Assembly: GCA_001599715.1 (NCBI GenBank)
Contig: BCHU01000017.1
Coordinates: forward strand, 186,001 to 250,000
Source of the DNA: Phaeotremella fagi
Taxonomy: Eukaryota > Basidiomycota > Tremellomycetes > Tremellales > Phaeotremellaceae
Length of the DNA stretch: 64,000 bases
Direction of reading: 5' to 3'
The notes beneath the pieces are model-generated. The model saw only the letters and a list, made by a program, of their open reading frames with translations, had not been told where the DNA came from and did not search any database. The position numbers and the translations under genes are program-made. Every line of letters begins with the position of its first letter. Position 1 is the stretch's first letter. Positions 51,271 through 62,752 of this stretch are shown here, piece after piece.

Positions 51271-53855
51271 TCAAGCTCTTCTCCCACCACCACCCCCTAA
51301 AACTAATTTCGTATTCTTCTTCTTAGATTTCTTCCCACCCCCACCACCTTTCTCACTCTCCCTAACACTCCCCCTAGACAATTCATCATCCCCGCCATCC
51401 CCACCATCCGCGTTCAATCTAGTAAAAGCGCCCCAAGCTTGTTCGACCTCCCAATCGAGAGTTTCATTTCGTTGTCTGACTGGGGTGGACGATACCGTGT
51501 GACTATGTAAGGCAGTTGCGAAAGACGGTCGATGGGTTTGGAGAGTGTTCGAAGGTGATGTACCTGGTTGTGGATAGGCGTATGATTGGGAGGTTGACGA
51601 TGATACTGAACCAGGTGTGAAGTTTGGTGATGACCCTAGATGCTCATCTGTGGATGACCAACCAGTCGCTGAATGGAATCCTCCTGCATGATTTTGATTC
51701 GTGGGATTAGAATCCAAAGTCGACCTAGCTAGAGCTAGAGCGAAATCTCTATCTTCAGGTAAATCTTTACCACCCCCACCAGCAATCCGTAGGTCAACAG
51801 GTAATTTTTCACGTTCAGACTTCTCCCATCGACTCTTAGCCTTATCTTCCTTCTTGATCCTATCTCTTCGTTTACCACGTCTAGCTTTGAGAGCAGTTTC
51901 AAAAGGTATCAAAGATTCCTTACCGACAATCTCTTCTAATTCAGCTTCAACAAACACAACTTCAGTTCCACTAGGTAGATGTGATAGATATTTACATCTT
52001 TTCCTGAGTTCGTCATTGATAGTTCCTGGATCGGAACCGCTTGAATGGAATGTTATCGTTTTGGGGAAGAGGGAATATGATTTGAAGTGGGACAAGAGAA
52101 TTCGAATGTCTAGTGGATGAAGGAAGACGTTGACTCCTAACGAGGATTGGTAGAAATAATAAGATGGTGACGGGGGAGTTGGGATTGCTGGTTGAGTATT
52201 TGTCGATCGTTTTCTATTTCTTTTGGGTGAGGAGGTTGGATTTGGATTTTCCAGTAGATGCGGCATGGGATTTGGTCCAAGTGGATGAGCTGGAGTGATA
52301 TGATTTGCAGTTCCAAATTGATTCGACTGAACAGATAAGAATTCAGTTGGTATATCACCTAACCCTTGTTCTGGAATATCGGTTTGATTCAGTATCCGAC
52401 TTCTTTCCTCCCGTTCCTTAGCTCGTCTCTCCCTATCTCGTTTCTTCTCCCTTTCTCTTCTTTCACCACCAACAGCTTCTCCCCACGCATCCCTAGTCTC
52501 CCTCTCACTCTTCCTAACAAGTTCAGTTTCCAGTTCAGCTTTAACTTTGCCAATCTGTCTCTCAACTTTATCCCTCGCAGCTTTAACGAAATCACGACCC
52601 AACCCATCCCCACGAAGAAGTTCCCATTCTTTAGCTAGTTCACTCAATTCCCTTTGTAATTCGTTCATCATGTAATCAGGTGTCGCTAGCATGAAATGCG
52701 AATAAGTCAGAATGTCAGGTAGGAAATACCAAGGTGCGGTATGAGGTGGTAAAGCCTCTGAAGGCCATGTTGAAGATGTTGGAAGAGCCATTGTTGTCAT
52801 TTGAGGTCTTTGGATTAATCGCATGTGTATCAAATGATTTGTTGAAGAAGATTCTTGATGATCGTGATCGATTGGTTTAGGTGTTGAGATGTTGCCAGAT
52901 TCGAAACCTTCCATTTCTCCAAGAACTCCAAAATCGTGATCGTGGTGATCATGGGTTTGATCTGGGATCACCTCTTTATCTCCAGATGATTGAGAGATGT
53001 CATCGTTGTCTTCTTCTCCATTCGCCGTCCTTAACATGGTATCCGCATCAAGATATCGAACAGATTTCAACATTCCTTCGTGTACGGTATCCCCACAGAT
53101 TGGACATTTAGCAGATTTAGGAACATCCGATAATTGAATATAATGCAAGATGCAAGGGAAACAAAAAATCTGTCATTCTGTCAGTAAAGAACAATACGTT
53201 TATAAGATCCAACTTACATGTCCACATTTTGTCATCCTACCAGCAACAGGTTGACTCAAACAGATCGGACAACTTCTTCCAGATTTCTCTTCCTCGATTC
53301 TACGTCTTCTTTCAGCCGCTTCTTCACCCATCCCTTCTAATTCTGATGAATCGAATGAAGCGCCTAAATGATCTGCATCTGTGGTTGTATGATTCGAACG
53401 ACTTTCGATGGGATCGGAAGAAACGTATCCTTGAGCAACGGAAAGTGGTGAGAAAGTCGGAACAAGAACTTGAAGAATGTAAGGCCAGTGTAAAGAACTA
53501 TCCATGGTTTAGTCAGAATGTGCAATGCAGTTTATCCACCCAGATGGTTGACTCACATATCAGGATCAGCAAAATGAGCACCATAACTACCAGTCATGGT
53601 AGGTTTCAGAACGAATCTGAAATTCGCATTAACATATTTCTCCCTTGTCAAAGCCGATCCTCTCCAAGAATCACCACGTCGACTACGTCTGGGTACACCA
53701 CTTATACCTGATCCCGGTACGTTACGCTGTCTAGGTGGAAGAGAGAAATTCAACCATTGTTGTGGATTGATGGATTCCATCGAAGAGATTTCGTTATTTA
53801 GGGCGGGTTTTAATCTTGATGTTGGTGTTTGAGTATTTGGTCTGGTTGTTGGCAT
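51271..53855 (-). CDS. RING-finger protein of the RNF10/Mag2 type (about 825 aa)
   Basis: Exons 53855-53557, 53497-53218 and 53169-51271. The N-terminal part has the family's INPQQWLNFSLPPRQR, YVNANFRFVLKP and GSYGAHFADPDISLHWPYIL, then a C3HC4 RING: CPICLSQPVAGRMTKCGH, IFCFPCILHYIQLSDVPKSA and KCPICGD. Coiled-coil and basic stretches (ERREREKKRDRERRAKERE) follow, then YYFYQSSLGVNVFLHPLDIR, a conserved motif of RNF10-like proteins, and a Ser/Gly-rich tail. RNF10/Mag2 are E3 ubiquitin ligases that act on 40S ribosomal proteins. Start choice: the frame is open upstream to 53978 but begins with TTG after a stop, so the first in-frame ATG (53855, MPTTRPNTQTPTS) is used; an unseen upstream exon is possible. 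Confidence 0.85.
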
Positions 53856-53978
53856 GATTGAAGTATTTGGAAATGGGATTGGAGGTCCAGTGAGTGATGG
53901 TGAGAGTGTTGGATAGCTTGAAATCGAACTGGTTGGATCTTGCTTGATATCAGCCAGATCGGATGGTGTATCAACCAA

Positions 53979-54329
53979 TCGAGATGAGAATCAACTCGAT
54001 TCTGATGTGACTGCCCAAATCACGATTGTGTGCAGATACAAATTACAATGTAGAAGGTGGAAGTGTAGATGATGCCTGGAGTGTTATGATAATGACCCTA
54101 TCCCCTCTTTCGAGGTATTTGGATATAAGAGAAAGAAGAAGAAGAAAGAAAGAAGAGAAAAGAAAAAGAATAATAACGCGTCACAACCATCCTATGGTAT
54201 GGCCACCAACGTTCATTAAGTAATCCCGTAATAAACAGTAACGAATTCATCCGATAACGACAACGACGGCGACGACAACGACCACGAAGTTGACTACAAC
54301 TATCATTATCACCATCATCAACACCAACA
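53979..54329. promoter_or_regulatory. Divergent promoter between the RING gene and the TMEM14 gene
   Basis: About 350 bp with an AGAAGAAAGAAAGAAGAG purine tract (54128-54170) and a loose CGA/ACG repeat (GATAACGACAACGACGGCGA and on, 54255-54290) just upstream of the plus-strand start, like the (ACG)n tract before ALG2. Confidence 0.4.
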
Positions 54330-54995
54330 ATGTCAACTCCACAAGAAAGAATAGATCTTTTAAAATCAAATGATATCCCAGGTAAACCAGCTTCCACAAC
54401 AAATTCATTCCTAAATCTAAAACTAACACCCCAAAGGATACATCTACGCTGCCCTCATCCTAAACGGTGGGGTTATGGGATATATTCGTCGAGGTTCAAA
54501 AATCTCTCTTGTGTAGGTTCATTTGGTTTCCACTGTTCAAGGAATGTGCTGACGAGCACACAGAGCTGGAGGGGTTAGTGGTCTCTTAGCAGGGTATGGG
54601 GCATATGTCAGTCTACTTCCCACAGTGCCATTGTGATGTACGGACTGAAATCGATTTAGAGGGCATCGCAAAACCCAAGAGATGTCTATCTATCTTTAGG
54701 TCGGTCTTCATCCATATTTCGAAGTCTTGTCAGCGACTGACTCGAAGTTGACAGGTGTCTCATCATTATTGGCCATTGCTATGGGTCAACGATTACTTAA
54801 AACTGGTAAATTCATGCCAGCAGGTTTAGGTGAGTTTGTTGTTCCATCTACGAGGATTTGATCACTGATGAGATATTTATATTTAGTCACCGTAAGTATT
54901 GGTTTCTAGTTCGGTATGCTGTCTCTTGCTTCAACTGACATGGTTAGATCCTCTCTCTCGTCATGGCGGCACGATACGGATTGAGATTATCATAG
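54330..54995 (+). CDS. TMEM14-family membrane protein with a 5-nt exon (112 aa)
   Basis: Exons 54330-54381, 54437-54512, 54564-54606, 54660-54699, 54755-54829, 54887-54891 (5 nt) and 54948-54995. Spliced, the protein is MSTPQERIDLLKSNDIPGYI, YAALILNGGVMGYIRRGSKI, SLVAGGVSGLLAGYGAY, QNPRDVYLSLGVSSLLAIAM, GQRLLKTGKFMPAGLVT and ILSLVMAARYGLRLS: four short Gly-rich hydrophobic helices, the exact length and pattern of TMEM14/Tmemb_14 proteins. Mammalian TMEM14C acts in mitochondrial porphyrin transport for haem synthesis; fungal members are uncharacterised. The 5-nt exon TCACC lies between AG and GTAAGT and is required: joining the flanking exons without it shifts the frame. Confidence 0.82.
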
Positions 54996-55459
54996 ATACA
55001 ATTCGCTGCTTCAAGGACGTCTCTATCGAAGCTTATTATTACCAGATTCATACCGAAATACCTGTTTATGCAATTATCACCCCTCATCACATCCTTGACC
55101 ATCCTATGATACTTACCCTAGCTCTTTCATGTCTGACAACAACAGTCCATTGATTTCGTAGTAAAGTTGATATTATCCCGAATCGTTTGTTTTCTAGGAT
55201 CACCTTCATTCAGCTCCACTACATGATAAAACTCAACAACTCCTTCCTTCCAAACTCGGTATTTCATACCTTTGTCTCCATCAATCGGAAGAAGACACAA
55301 ATCGCTTAAACTCACCTTTGTTACTGTCCTTCTAGCTTATTTTTGTACTTTTCACTAGTAGAAACAATATTTTTTTCTTTTCCCCCTCTTTCTTACTTTC
55401 ATTCTCTACCAACAAATCGCCACCAAGATTTTCAGAATTTTCACCAAATCAATCACACC

Positions 55460-56050
55460 ATGTCAAAAGCTTCCTCTTCAAAAATGTCAACTCAAGACAC
55501 ACCTACTACAACTATGTCAGCTTCAACAAGTTCTCTCGCGCCATTCAGCTACCATTTTGCTCCCTCAATTGTGGTTGGCAAATATCAAGACGGTCAGGAT
55601 GGAGCGGTCTTTAGTTGCGCATCAAAAGACTTTCCGGAAGACAAGATTGGGTCAAGATTAAGTGTCTTGATCTCTAACTCCATGGAGCAGGAATTACACC
55701 ACACATTCAATTTCACTAACTCTATATCTGAAATGCAACCTCAGCTCAAAGATCACTTTGGTACTCGTATCAACTACATCAAGAAACACTGTAAAAGTAT
55801 TGCTAAAACTCTTGGTCTTGATGTTAAAGAAGTTTTGATGTATTCTGTAGACCAAGAGCTTCTTAAGCCAATCTCTTGCTCCCCATACCAACTCAATCTC
55901 AACAGTCAAAACGCCTGGGATGATTATAATTCTGTGGCAGTCTACCCTACAGAATATGAGGTAGAAGTTGGTGGAAAAGATCTTGATTGTTGGTGTGCCG
56001 CCTCACTGAAAATCAAAGATGAGGATCTTCCACCACCATATAGTCAGTAA
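55460..56050 (+). CDS. Family-Z hypothetical protein, intact copy (196 aa)
   Basis: Intronless. The ATG at 55460 is chosen because it matches the start of the neighbouring copy (CACCATGTCAAA context) rather than the earlier ATG of the same frame at 55343. It has a Ser/Thr-rich tail (MSKASSSKMSTQDTPTTTMS), FSYHFAPSIVVGKYQDGQDG, a KKHCKSIAKTLGLDVKEVLM helix and a LPPPYSQ end, which is a PPxY motif (PPPY) able to bind WW domains. No signal peptide, membrane segment or known domain. Function unknown; a link to Nedd4/Rsp5-type ligases through PPxY is speculation. Confidence 0.65.
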   Translation: MSKASSSKMSTQDTPTTTMSASTSSLAPFSYHFAPSIVVGKYQDGQDGAVFSCASKDFPEDKIGSRLSVLISNSMEQELHHTFNFTNSISEMQPQLKDHFGTRINYIKKHCKSIAKTLGLDVKEVLMYSVDQELLKPISCSPYQLNLNSQNAWDDYNSVAVYPTEYEVEVGGKDLDCWCAASLKIKDEDLPPPYSQ

Positions 56051-56479
56051 TAGTGTGGGAGAGGAGATTGGGAGGGGAAGAGAAGTTTTATTCTGTGCTA
56101 TGTTGCTTAGTAAATGTTTGATGTATGGTTGTTCAAATTCCTGTTCAGTACCTAGAAATGCATCTTTTGGCATGGGTGAGAAGTGGCAAACAGATTGGGA
56201 GGAGTCACTTCTCAACAGTCTAGCAATGAGCCCTTGAAAGCAGATACCAGTACTAGACTTAATGGTCCATAAAGATTTCTTTTTTGGCTTGACTTTGTGA
56301 AGAGTGTGAAAGGATTTTGGACATGTCATTGGAGGAAGGCAATCCTGTTATTCACCTTTGTAGGTCCTTCTAATTGAGTTGATAACACATTATCTCTTGT
56401 CAATTCCTCATTTTTACTTTTATTTCCTACCATTAGTTTTTCAACACATCTCCCAACAGTAACAACAATTCATCATACC

Positions 56480-57088
56480 ATGTCAAATACTTTCACCAAT
56501 TCAACTCAAGTTCCAGTCACTCAAGACACAACAAATTCAACCAGTCTCACCAAACCTCTCAGACCTTTTGTTTAACATCTTGCTCCATCTATAATGAGGA
56601 AAGGGTCTGGGCCAGATACATGTACACACTACCAGACCGTGGTTGTGCATGGAAGAGACTATGAAGACACAGACGCAAATAAGTTGGGCCAGGAGCTTAT
56701 CAATATCTTTCACTCTCCAGCAAACATATCAAAGTACGACATTCCTTTTTGGGATTCAATGATTGAATCAGAAAAGAAGCAAGCGCTAGCTGAGAAGTAC
56801 AACCGCTTCCTTGATTTCACTCGAAAACACTGTAAAGAAGTTGGTAAGAAGTTGGGTCTCAATGTTACTCAGGGTTTACTTTATGCTGTAAAAGAAGAAG
56901 ATTTTAAGAAGGTGATTCGCCATAATCTATATCCGCTTTGGCATGAAGATGTTAGTGAATGGGCCGATATTGAGTCCATCAAAGTCTACAGAACAGAACA
57001 AGAACATCATGGGTCTGAATTTAGTTATATAGCTTCATCGAAAGTCCGAGAAGATGAGGAAGCTCTACCAGCTTATAGTGAGCACTAG
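56480..57088 (+). pseudogene. Family-Z second copy with an in-frame nonsense codon
   Basis: Same start context and N-terminal tail as the copy at 55460. Codon 32 is TAA (56573-56575) exactly where the paralog has TAC in FSYHFAPSI; the frame then continues open with HLAPSIM and family sequence (RKHCKEVGKKLGLNVTQGLL) to LPAYSEH. The sequence after the stop is otherwise intact (no frameshift over 500 bp), so either the mutation is recent or a 164-aa product starts at the ATG at 56594. The C-terminal PPPY of copy 1 is PAY here. Confidence 0.65.
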
Positions 57089-57874
57089 TCAAGGTGGCAT
57101 TAGAGTTTAAGAGAGGAGGGGCAAGTAAGGATTGTTTTCAGTAGCTCAATTATATTTTTATACAAGGAATAGTTTAATCCTATTTGAGAAAAGGAAAGAA
57201 TGTGCTCCACTTGTAAGACGACTGCAACGCTAGAAGCAATGGAGCTCAATGTAGTGCTTCTTAGCACCGCTTTTTTCCTCAACAAAGGTATGATTTTCGA
57301 GATTGACGATAAGAGTATGTATCGAAGATGGCAATCGGTTAGTAGCCTGTGTTTGTTTGCATTTTAATACCTTCCCAATCGTTCTCAGAGTGGTTCACTG
57401 AAAAAAGGTGTCCTTCAGTATTTTTTTTTTTAACCTGTGTTGTTTAAATTTTCGTATTAGACAAGGCTACTCAACCCCTTATCTTCTTATTGACTAAATC
57501 CTACCATTTCGAAGGTAAGAATTTATGTACTTCAAAAAGACTTCAAAAAGACTTCCTAGGAATAGAAAATGGGAGAAGACCATGTAGCGACGGATCGTCT
57601 TAGCGTATTGCTATCCTAAAGACCGCTGAAACAGTGTTCCCGGTCTTGGGTAAAAAATCTGAACTCCAGTTTACATATTGCTTCGACATTGACCGGCATG
57701 ATGAATGACCAAATAAGCCCAATAAACGATGAAGTCAATTTTTCATTTTTTGGCTATTGCTTATCAATCTTCTACTCGTTATATGTTATTCATAACCAAA
57801 AAACTTTCCCCTTTATGAAACACCAAAATCATATCAGTACGAACAGTATGTACTCTTTGAACACACATGCTTAT
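57089..57874. other. Intergenic region with small repeats
   Basis: Nearly 800 bp between the family-Z copy and the next gene. It has a T-run of 11-12 near 57419 and tandem ACTTCAAAAAG units at 57529-57555. No supported gene; short frames are AT-rich and unsupported. Confidence 0.4.
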
Positions 57875-58777
57875 CTACCACGAATAACGAGTAACAACAC
57901 ACTCTCCATTGTTAAACCTTTCACGAGGATCTTTCCATTGTATAGACCATATTTCATTGTACTCTCCCTTGACAAATGTAGAGAGATCGGTATCTGGATC
58001 GGCAACCCAGCCCCAGTCTTCAAATGGAGGGGGAAAGGAAATAGGTTTAGGTATAGGTAGACCTATCGTCTCTTCGTTCGTAGAGTTTTGAAGTATAAAC
58101 TCGGGTTGATCGGGGTTCGTGTATGGTCTCATAATAGCTTGACCTTTAAAGCAGAAGCCTGTTCCACAACTGTCAGCTTCATCATCAGTAAGCAAATAAC
58201 AAGAGGCAACACTGGTCTCTTGTTGGCTGAAATCGGTGGCCGGGTGTTCTTCATAGAAGCTATTGAGCCCACAATTTGTACCATTCTCATCTTTTAATAT
58301 GATATCTCTAGCTTCCAAGGTAATCCCAGAACCGATTTGGGTGTTTCTCGTCAAATCTGTCGGACAATACCCATTTCTGCTCAGGGTAAAGAAATGTTTA
58401 TCTTCGAGCGATCTTAAGATCTCTTTTGATCCATCATCAGGTATTCCGACCGGTAAGAACTTTGGGTAATAGAATTCCCTAAACTGTGCTGGGTGTTGTG
58501 TTCTGACGTGGAGATACTGAAGTTTACCGAAGGCTGAGATTTTCTTGTATCTGTGACGACTGATGTTGGATAGGTATTCTGATACGTTGATGATTTTTGA
58601 CATTGCTTTTGCAGAGCTGAGAAGTGAAACTATGTAGACTGGTGGGGTTTCGAAGAGAAACTTGCATGCTTGTGGAACCATAGAAGACTCTTGAATGTTT
58701 AGAAGACAACGTCCAAGTGAAATAAGTACTCGTACAAAGGAAGAAATGCCATCGAATGCCAATTGAAATTGTGCCAC
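57875..58777 (-). CDS. Orphan hypothetical protein (300 aa)
   Basis: A single long open frame without introns, starting MAQFQLAFDGISSFVRVLIS. It has a helical first third (CKFLFETPPVYIVSLLSSAK) and a FGKLQYLHVRTQHPAQF strand-turn like those of fungal F-box/LRR proteins. The remainder is beta-rich with several cysteines (NGYCPTDLTRN, TNCGLNSF, DSCGTGFCFKG) and a Trp-rich end (EDWGWVADPD, EIWSIQWKDPRERF). There is no signal peptide. It resembles lineage-specific proteins found in such genomes but I cannot name it. It is divergent from SEC10, with 129 bp between starts, so the two share a promoter region. Confidence 0.55.
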   Translation of the reverse strand: MAQFQLAFDGISSFVRVLISLGRCLLNIQESSMVPQACKFLFETPPVYIVSLLSSAKAMSKIINVSEYLSNISRHRYKKISAFGKLQYLHVRTQHPAQFREFYYPKFLPVGIPDDGSKEILRSLEDKHFFTLSRNGYCPTDLTRNTQIGSGITLEARDIILKDENGTNCGLNSFYEEHPATDFSQQETSVASCYLLTDDEADSCGTGFCFKGQAIMRPYTNPDQPEFILQNSTNEETIGLPIPKPISFPPPFEDWGWVADPDTDLSTFVKGEYNEIWSIQWKDPRERFNNGECVVTRYSW

Positions 58778-58906
58778 ATAAACAAACGGATATTGGAGGA
58801 TAACCGTGTAGACTAAGTCACCTTACTCACCACCACACCACATTCAATGGTCATCTCATACTAATACTTGTACTTTCATCTACATAAATTGATATCATAC
58901 ATCACA

Positions 58907-61900
58907 ATGTCAGCTCCAAATACACCTCCAAGGCGGCCAGAAAGGAAGAGAGATACTGCAAATTCAAGAGACTTTAGACCCAAAGATCCATCGATAGAGA
59001 AAGCTTTACAGTTGTCAACTTTCGAGGTATGTTTCCGTCGTCAGATTCACAAACTAGGTCCAAAGATTAATAATGATATTTTTATCATAGAATGCTTATT
59101 CTACAGAGGATTTCATTGGTACTCTTTCAGAAAAATTGATCGTTGAGTCCAAAGCAGATCCCGGACGTAAGTGTTATGCCTTGTCGACAGTTCGGGCTTT
59201 AATCACCCCCTTAGCGTTTAACCCAACGCCATTCCTGCAGACTTTCTCACCTGCTTTGGACTCATTGTTAGCTCTTAGACAACAAGTAGCTGAAAGGACC
59301 AAGAAGATGGAGACGGATGTTCGACGAGCTGAGAGAGAATACGGAAGACGGTTACGTGAATTAGATGGAGGTTTTGAGGTAACACCCTAATATTTGTTGT
59401 GAGGAAAGTGCTTAACATAAAATGCAGGCCATTGGAAGCTCTTTCTCAACTCTTGAGAGTAAGATCTCTGATGTTGGAAGGACAGCTGTAAGAATAGGTA
59501 TGTCATAAACCTGCCGCAGATTGAATCATCATTGACGTTTCTAGGTGAACAACTTGAATCTCTTCACTTGACGCGATCAACGGCGCAATCGACTTCTCTA
59601 CTCTTATCATATTACTTATCCCTAGCTCATCAATCATCCATAACTCCGGATCCCAGTAATCCACAATCGGCATCGACCACTCCACTGGAATCACTATTTG
59701 CAACAAGAACATCGCGCGAGGGACGAGCACGACTCGCTATCATTCTCAGAAGACTTATGGCGGTTGCGAAAGATGTCGCCGATAATGCTAGTGCAGCGGC
59801 AGCTGAAGCTGAAGCCATGTCAACGCCTAAAGAAGCTACTCCAAAACTGGGCAACGGTGATTCAGCTGAACCAGGAAGCCTGGATGGTGTTGTTAGTGTG
59901 AAGGTTGTTGGCAAACGTCGAAAGGAGAAAGAAAAAGCTGAGAGAGTGAGAGATGAGATTGAGAGATATTGTGAAAGGTTCGAGAAGGAGGTTTTGAGAT
60001 TGTTTGATCGAAGTTATAGAAAAGGTGACCCAAGGATGATGGCGGTAGGTGTCTCATTTCTAACCACAGGACGGTATTAACCTACATTCATAGCATTGCG
60101 CAAAGACTCTACTTGACTTTAACGGCGGTACATCATGTGTTCAGATCTACGTTAATCAACATGACTTCTTCATATCCAAGGATCGTTTGATTGAAGAAGC
60201 TCAGAAACAAGAGTCACCGGTTGTTGGCGATGAAGGAAAGAAGGTTGACCTGTGAGCTATACCGTTCAATACTTGACGCACAGCTGACCCGTTGTAGATG
60301 GCAAACTATTGGGGATCCCGATTCTCCACCACCAACTGCTGAACCAGGAATGGATGCCTTGTTCAAAGAGATTCGCCTAGTTGTTAGTCAAGAAGCTCAA
60401 ATCATCAAAGCTGTCTTCCCAAATCCTTCTGTCGTGATGCAGGTGTTCTTGCAGCGTGTTTTTGCTCAAGTCGTGAGTAAAATTTGAGACATTTTAACTG
60501 ATCATCTAGATACAACAACATTTTGAACAACTTCTTTCCAGAGCTGCAACAATATCAACTCTAGCGGTTCTGCGGATCCTGAACCTGTTACATTCTGCTT
60601 GTTCAAGTCTGGTCGAAGATCTTAAAGCCTACGAATCGATTTTAGGTACATCCGGTGCATCTTCATCCAAAGGTGCTGCCGGTGCAGGACCTTTGGCAGG
60701 GATGCTTGATCACGCTATGGAAGAGATCTTCGTTCCATGGTTGGAGGGAAGCAGATATCTTGAGAGTGAGAGTAAGAATCTTGTGGAATTGTTTGCTGGT
60801 TTGTTGAGTAGATTTACGAGATACCATGTGAGTGTTCTGTAACATTTGATCTTCCTATTTACTGATTTTGTTTAGGAAACCGTACTCAAAGCCAAACCAA
60901 ATTCGTTACTCGACAGAGTTGTCCACCAAATCTCATCAACGAGTACAGCTGCAACGTCCACAAGTACGGCATCTGCTGCAGCAGCAGCTATCTCGAAATA
61001 TGCGAATGTCTTCACCTCATCCGCTGCTTCGGCTTCAAAGGCTCTGTCTTCCTCCACCATTACGTCTCCTACATCTTCGCAACCCAAAACCCTTCACCCA
61101 AACAATCCAGCTCTGCATAGGTTAGGTGAACCACCGCGATCAGGAGCTGCGACTCCTATCAATCGCCCTGGAATGGCGAGACAGGAATCAACAATGGGTG
61201 GAGTCAATCGAGGACTCGATGAGAAAGTTTGGTCGGCTGATGGAGTCCTTACTGTCGACATGGCTGAGAGAATGTTGAGATGGCACGCAGAAGCTGTGGG
61301 TAGAGTCTTGGAGCTCAGTCAAAGTGGTGATGTGTAGGTCGTCCTCAACTATTCTGTTACTGACTTTAGTGCCAAAAATGCCTCTGCACTAAGTAGAGTT
61401 CTCGCGGAAGCTGTCGGTCGAACCTTCATAGAAACAGCTTTAGATTCGTAAGCCACCATTCAGAATTTTTTCCTGATTTTCCAGCGCCCTCGCCAAACTT
61501 GAACAGCATGACAGTAAACTCGAGCCTGATTTGACACCGTTAACGGTGCTCAAACCCGCTGATCTCATTTGTCATCTCTGGCAGAAATACACGTCAACTG
61601 CCTTGGTACCGTTAGCAAGCTCTACGCCGGCGGTGAGACGTGAAATGACAACATCGAATACGCACAATGTCGTCAGAATGGAAGGAAAAGTCAATTTTGT
61701 AATTCAAAAAGCTTTAGATTGTGAGTAGAACATAATTAGAGTTTGACTAACCCTTAGCAATCATTGCATGGTTAACTTTCTTACTCAAGAAACAGAAAAA
61801 TAACGATTTCAAACCAAAGAACGACGATCTCTCTTTTGCTCGAAATATCACTGAACCTTGTCAGCTGAGTTGCGAGTTTTTGGAGACTGTCCGCGATCAA

Positions 61901-62580
61901 GCCAATGAGGGTATCAGTGGTAAAAACAGTGAAGTGTTTTTGACGGAGGTCGGAGTGGCTTTCCACAGTTTGTTGTTGGATCATTTCAAGAAATTCCCCG
62001 TCAGTCCGACGGGTGGATTGATGTTGACTAAGTGGGTACTGTCGCGTGGGCTCACACTGATTTTTCTAGGGATCTTGCCACCTACCAAGAGACAATGTCA
62101 ACTTACCACCTTCCAGCCATCAACGATCGTTTCGACATGTTACGTCAATTAGGCAATTCATTCATCGTCCAACCTAACGTTTTGAAATCCTACATGACAG
62201 AATCTCATCTAGGTCGAATAGACGGTAGACTCCTTAGACCATATTTGGCTCAACGAAGTGATTATTCACAATTCTCCAGAAGTCTTAATTTCGATGACGA
62301 TGATCACACGGTTCCTGAAGTTACTGCAACAAATAGACACGGCTCGAGTATCGGATCAACACTTTTCCGTACTTCCAACGCTGGTAATCGATTGAGTATG
62401 ATGTCGGGGGTTGCTGGTGCTGGAATGGGTAAGTTACGGGAGATGTTGAAAGAACTCGATACGGAGGAACCGAGATCGACGGTTAATCGGGGTAGTGGAA
62501 GTGGTAGTGTGAATGGATCTATTGGGGGTGGATTCGCGAGAGGTCCTCCGGTGATGTATATGGGGATGGGGATGCACTGA
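58907..62580 (+). CDS. SEC10: Exocyst complex component Sec10 (about 1045 aa)
   Basis: Thirteen exons: 58907-59026, 59091-59166, 59215-59378, 59428-59497, 59545-60044, 60094-60251, 60298-60472, 60510-60827, 60876-61333, 61370-61447, 61485-61720, 61758-62031 and 62070-62580. The N-terminus holds NAYSTEDFIGTLSEKL and a coiled coil (LRQQVAERTKKMETDVRRAE). Then come HCAKTLLDFNGGTSCVQIYV, NQHDFFI, FLQRVFAQVIQQHFEQLL, and the diagnostic C-terminus: LLLDHFKKFPVSPTGGLMLT, KDLATYQETM, RFDMLRQLGNSFIVQPNVLK, LGRIDGRLLRPYLAQRSDY. Sec10 tethers secretory vesicles to the plasma membrane with Sec15, Exo84 and partners. No N-terminal F-box, which separates it from recyclin-type Sec10-domain proteins. Low-complexity Ala/Ser inserts are present (residues about 250 and 640). 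Confidence 0.93.
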
Positions 62581-62752
62581 GCGGAGTTGTTGTTTAGTGG
62601 TTGGATAGCGTGGTTGGAGTGTTTTTCGTGTTGTTGAGGTTGTATCTTTTGGATTACGATTATGTATAAATTGTCACGGGCAGACGATATCGAGTGGAGT
62701 TAAGATGCTTTGTTCTCAAATCAGATGCATCCTTTAAAGTACATAAAAACAT

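Noticed and set aside
52366..52638. 90-aa plus-strand frame opposite the RING gene
   Set aside because: Antisense of the coiled-coil coding region of the RING gene; Ser/Phe/Pro-rich mirror sequence only.
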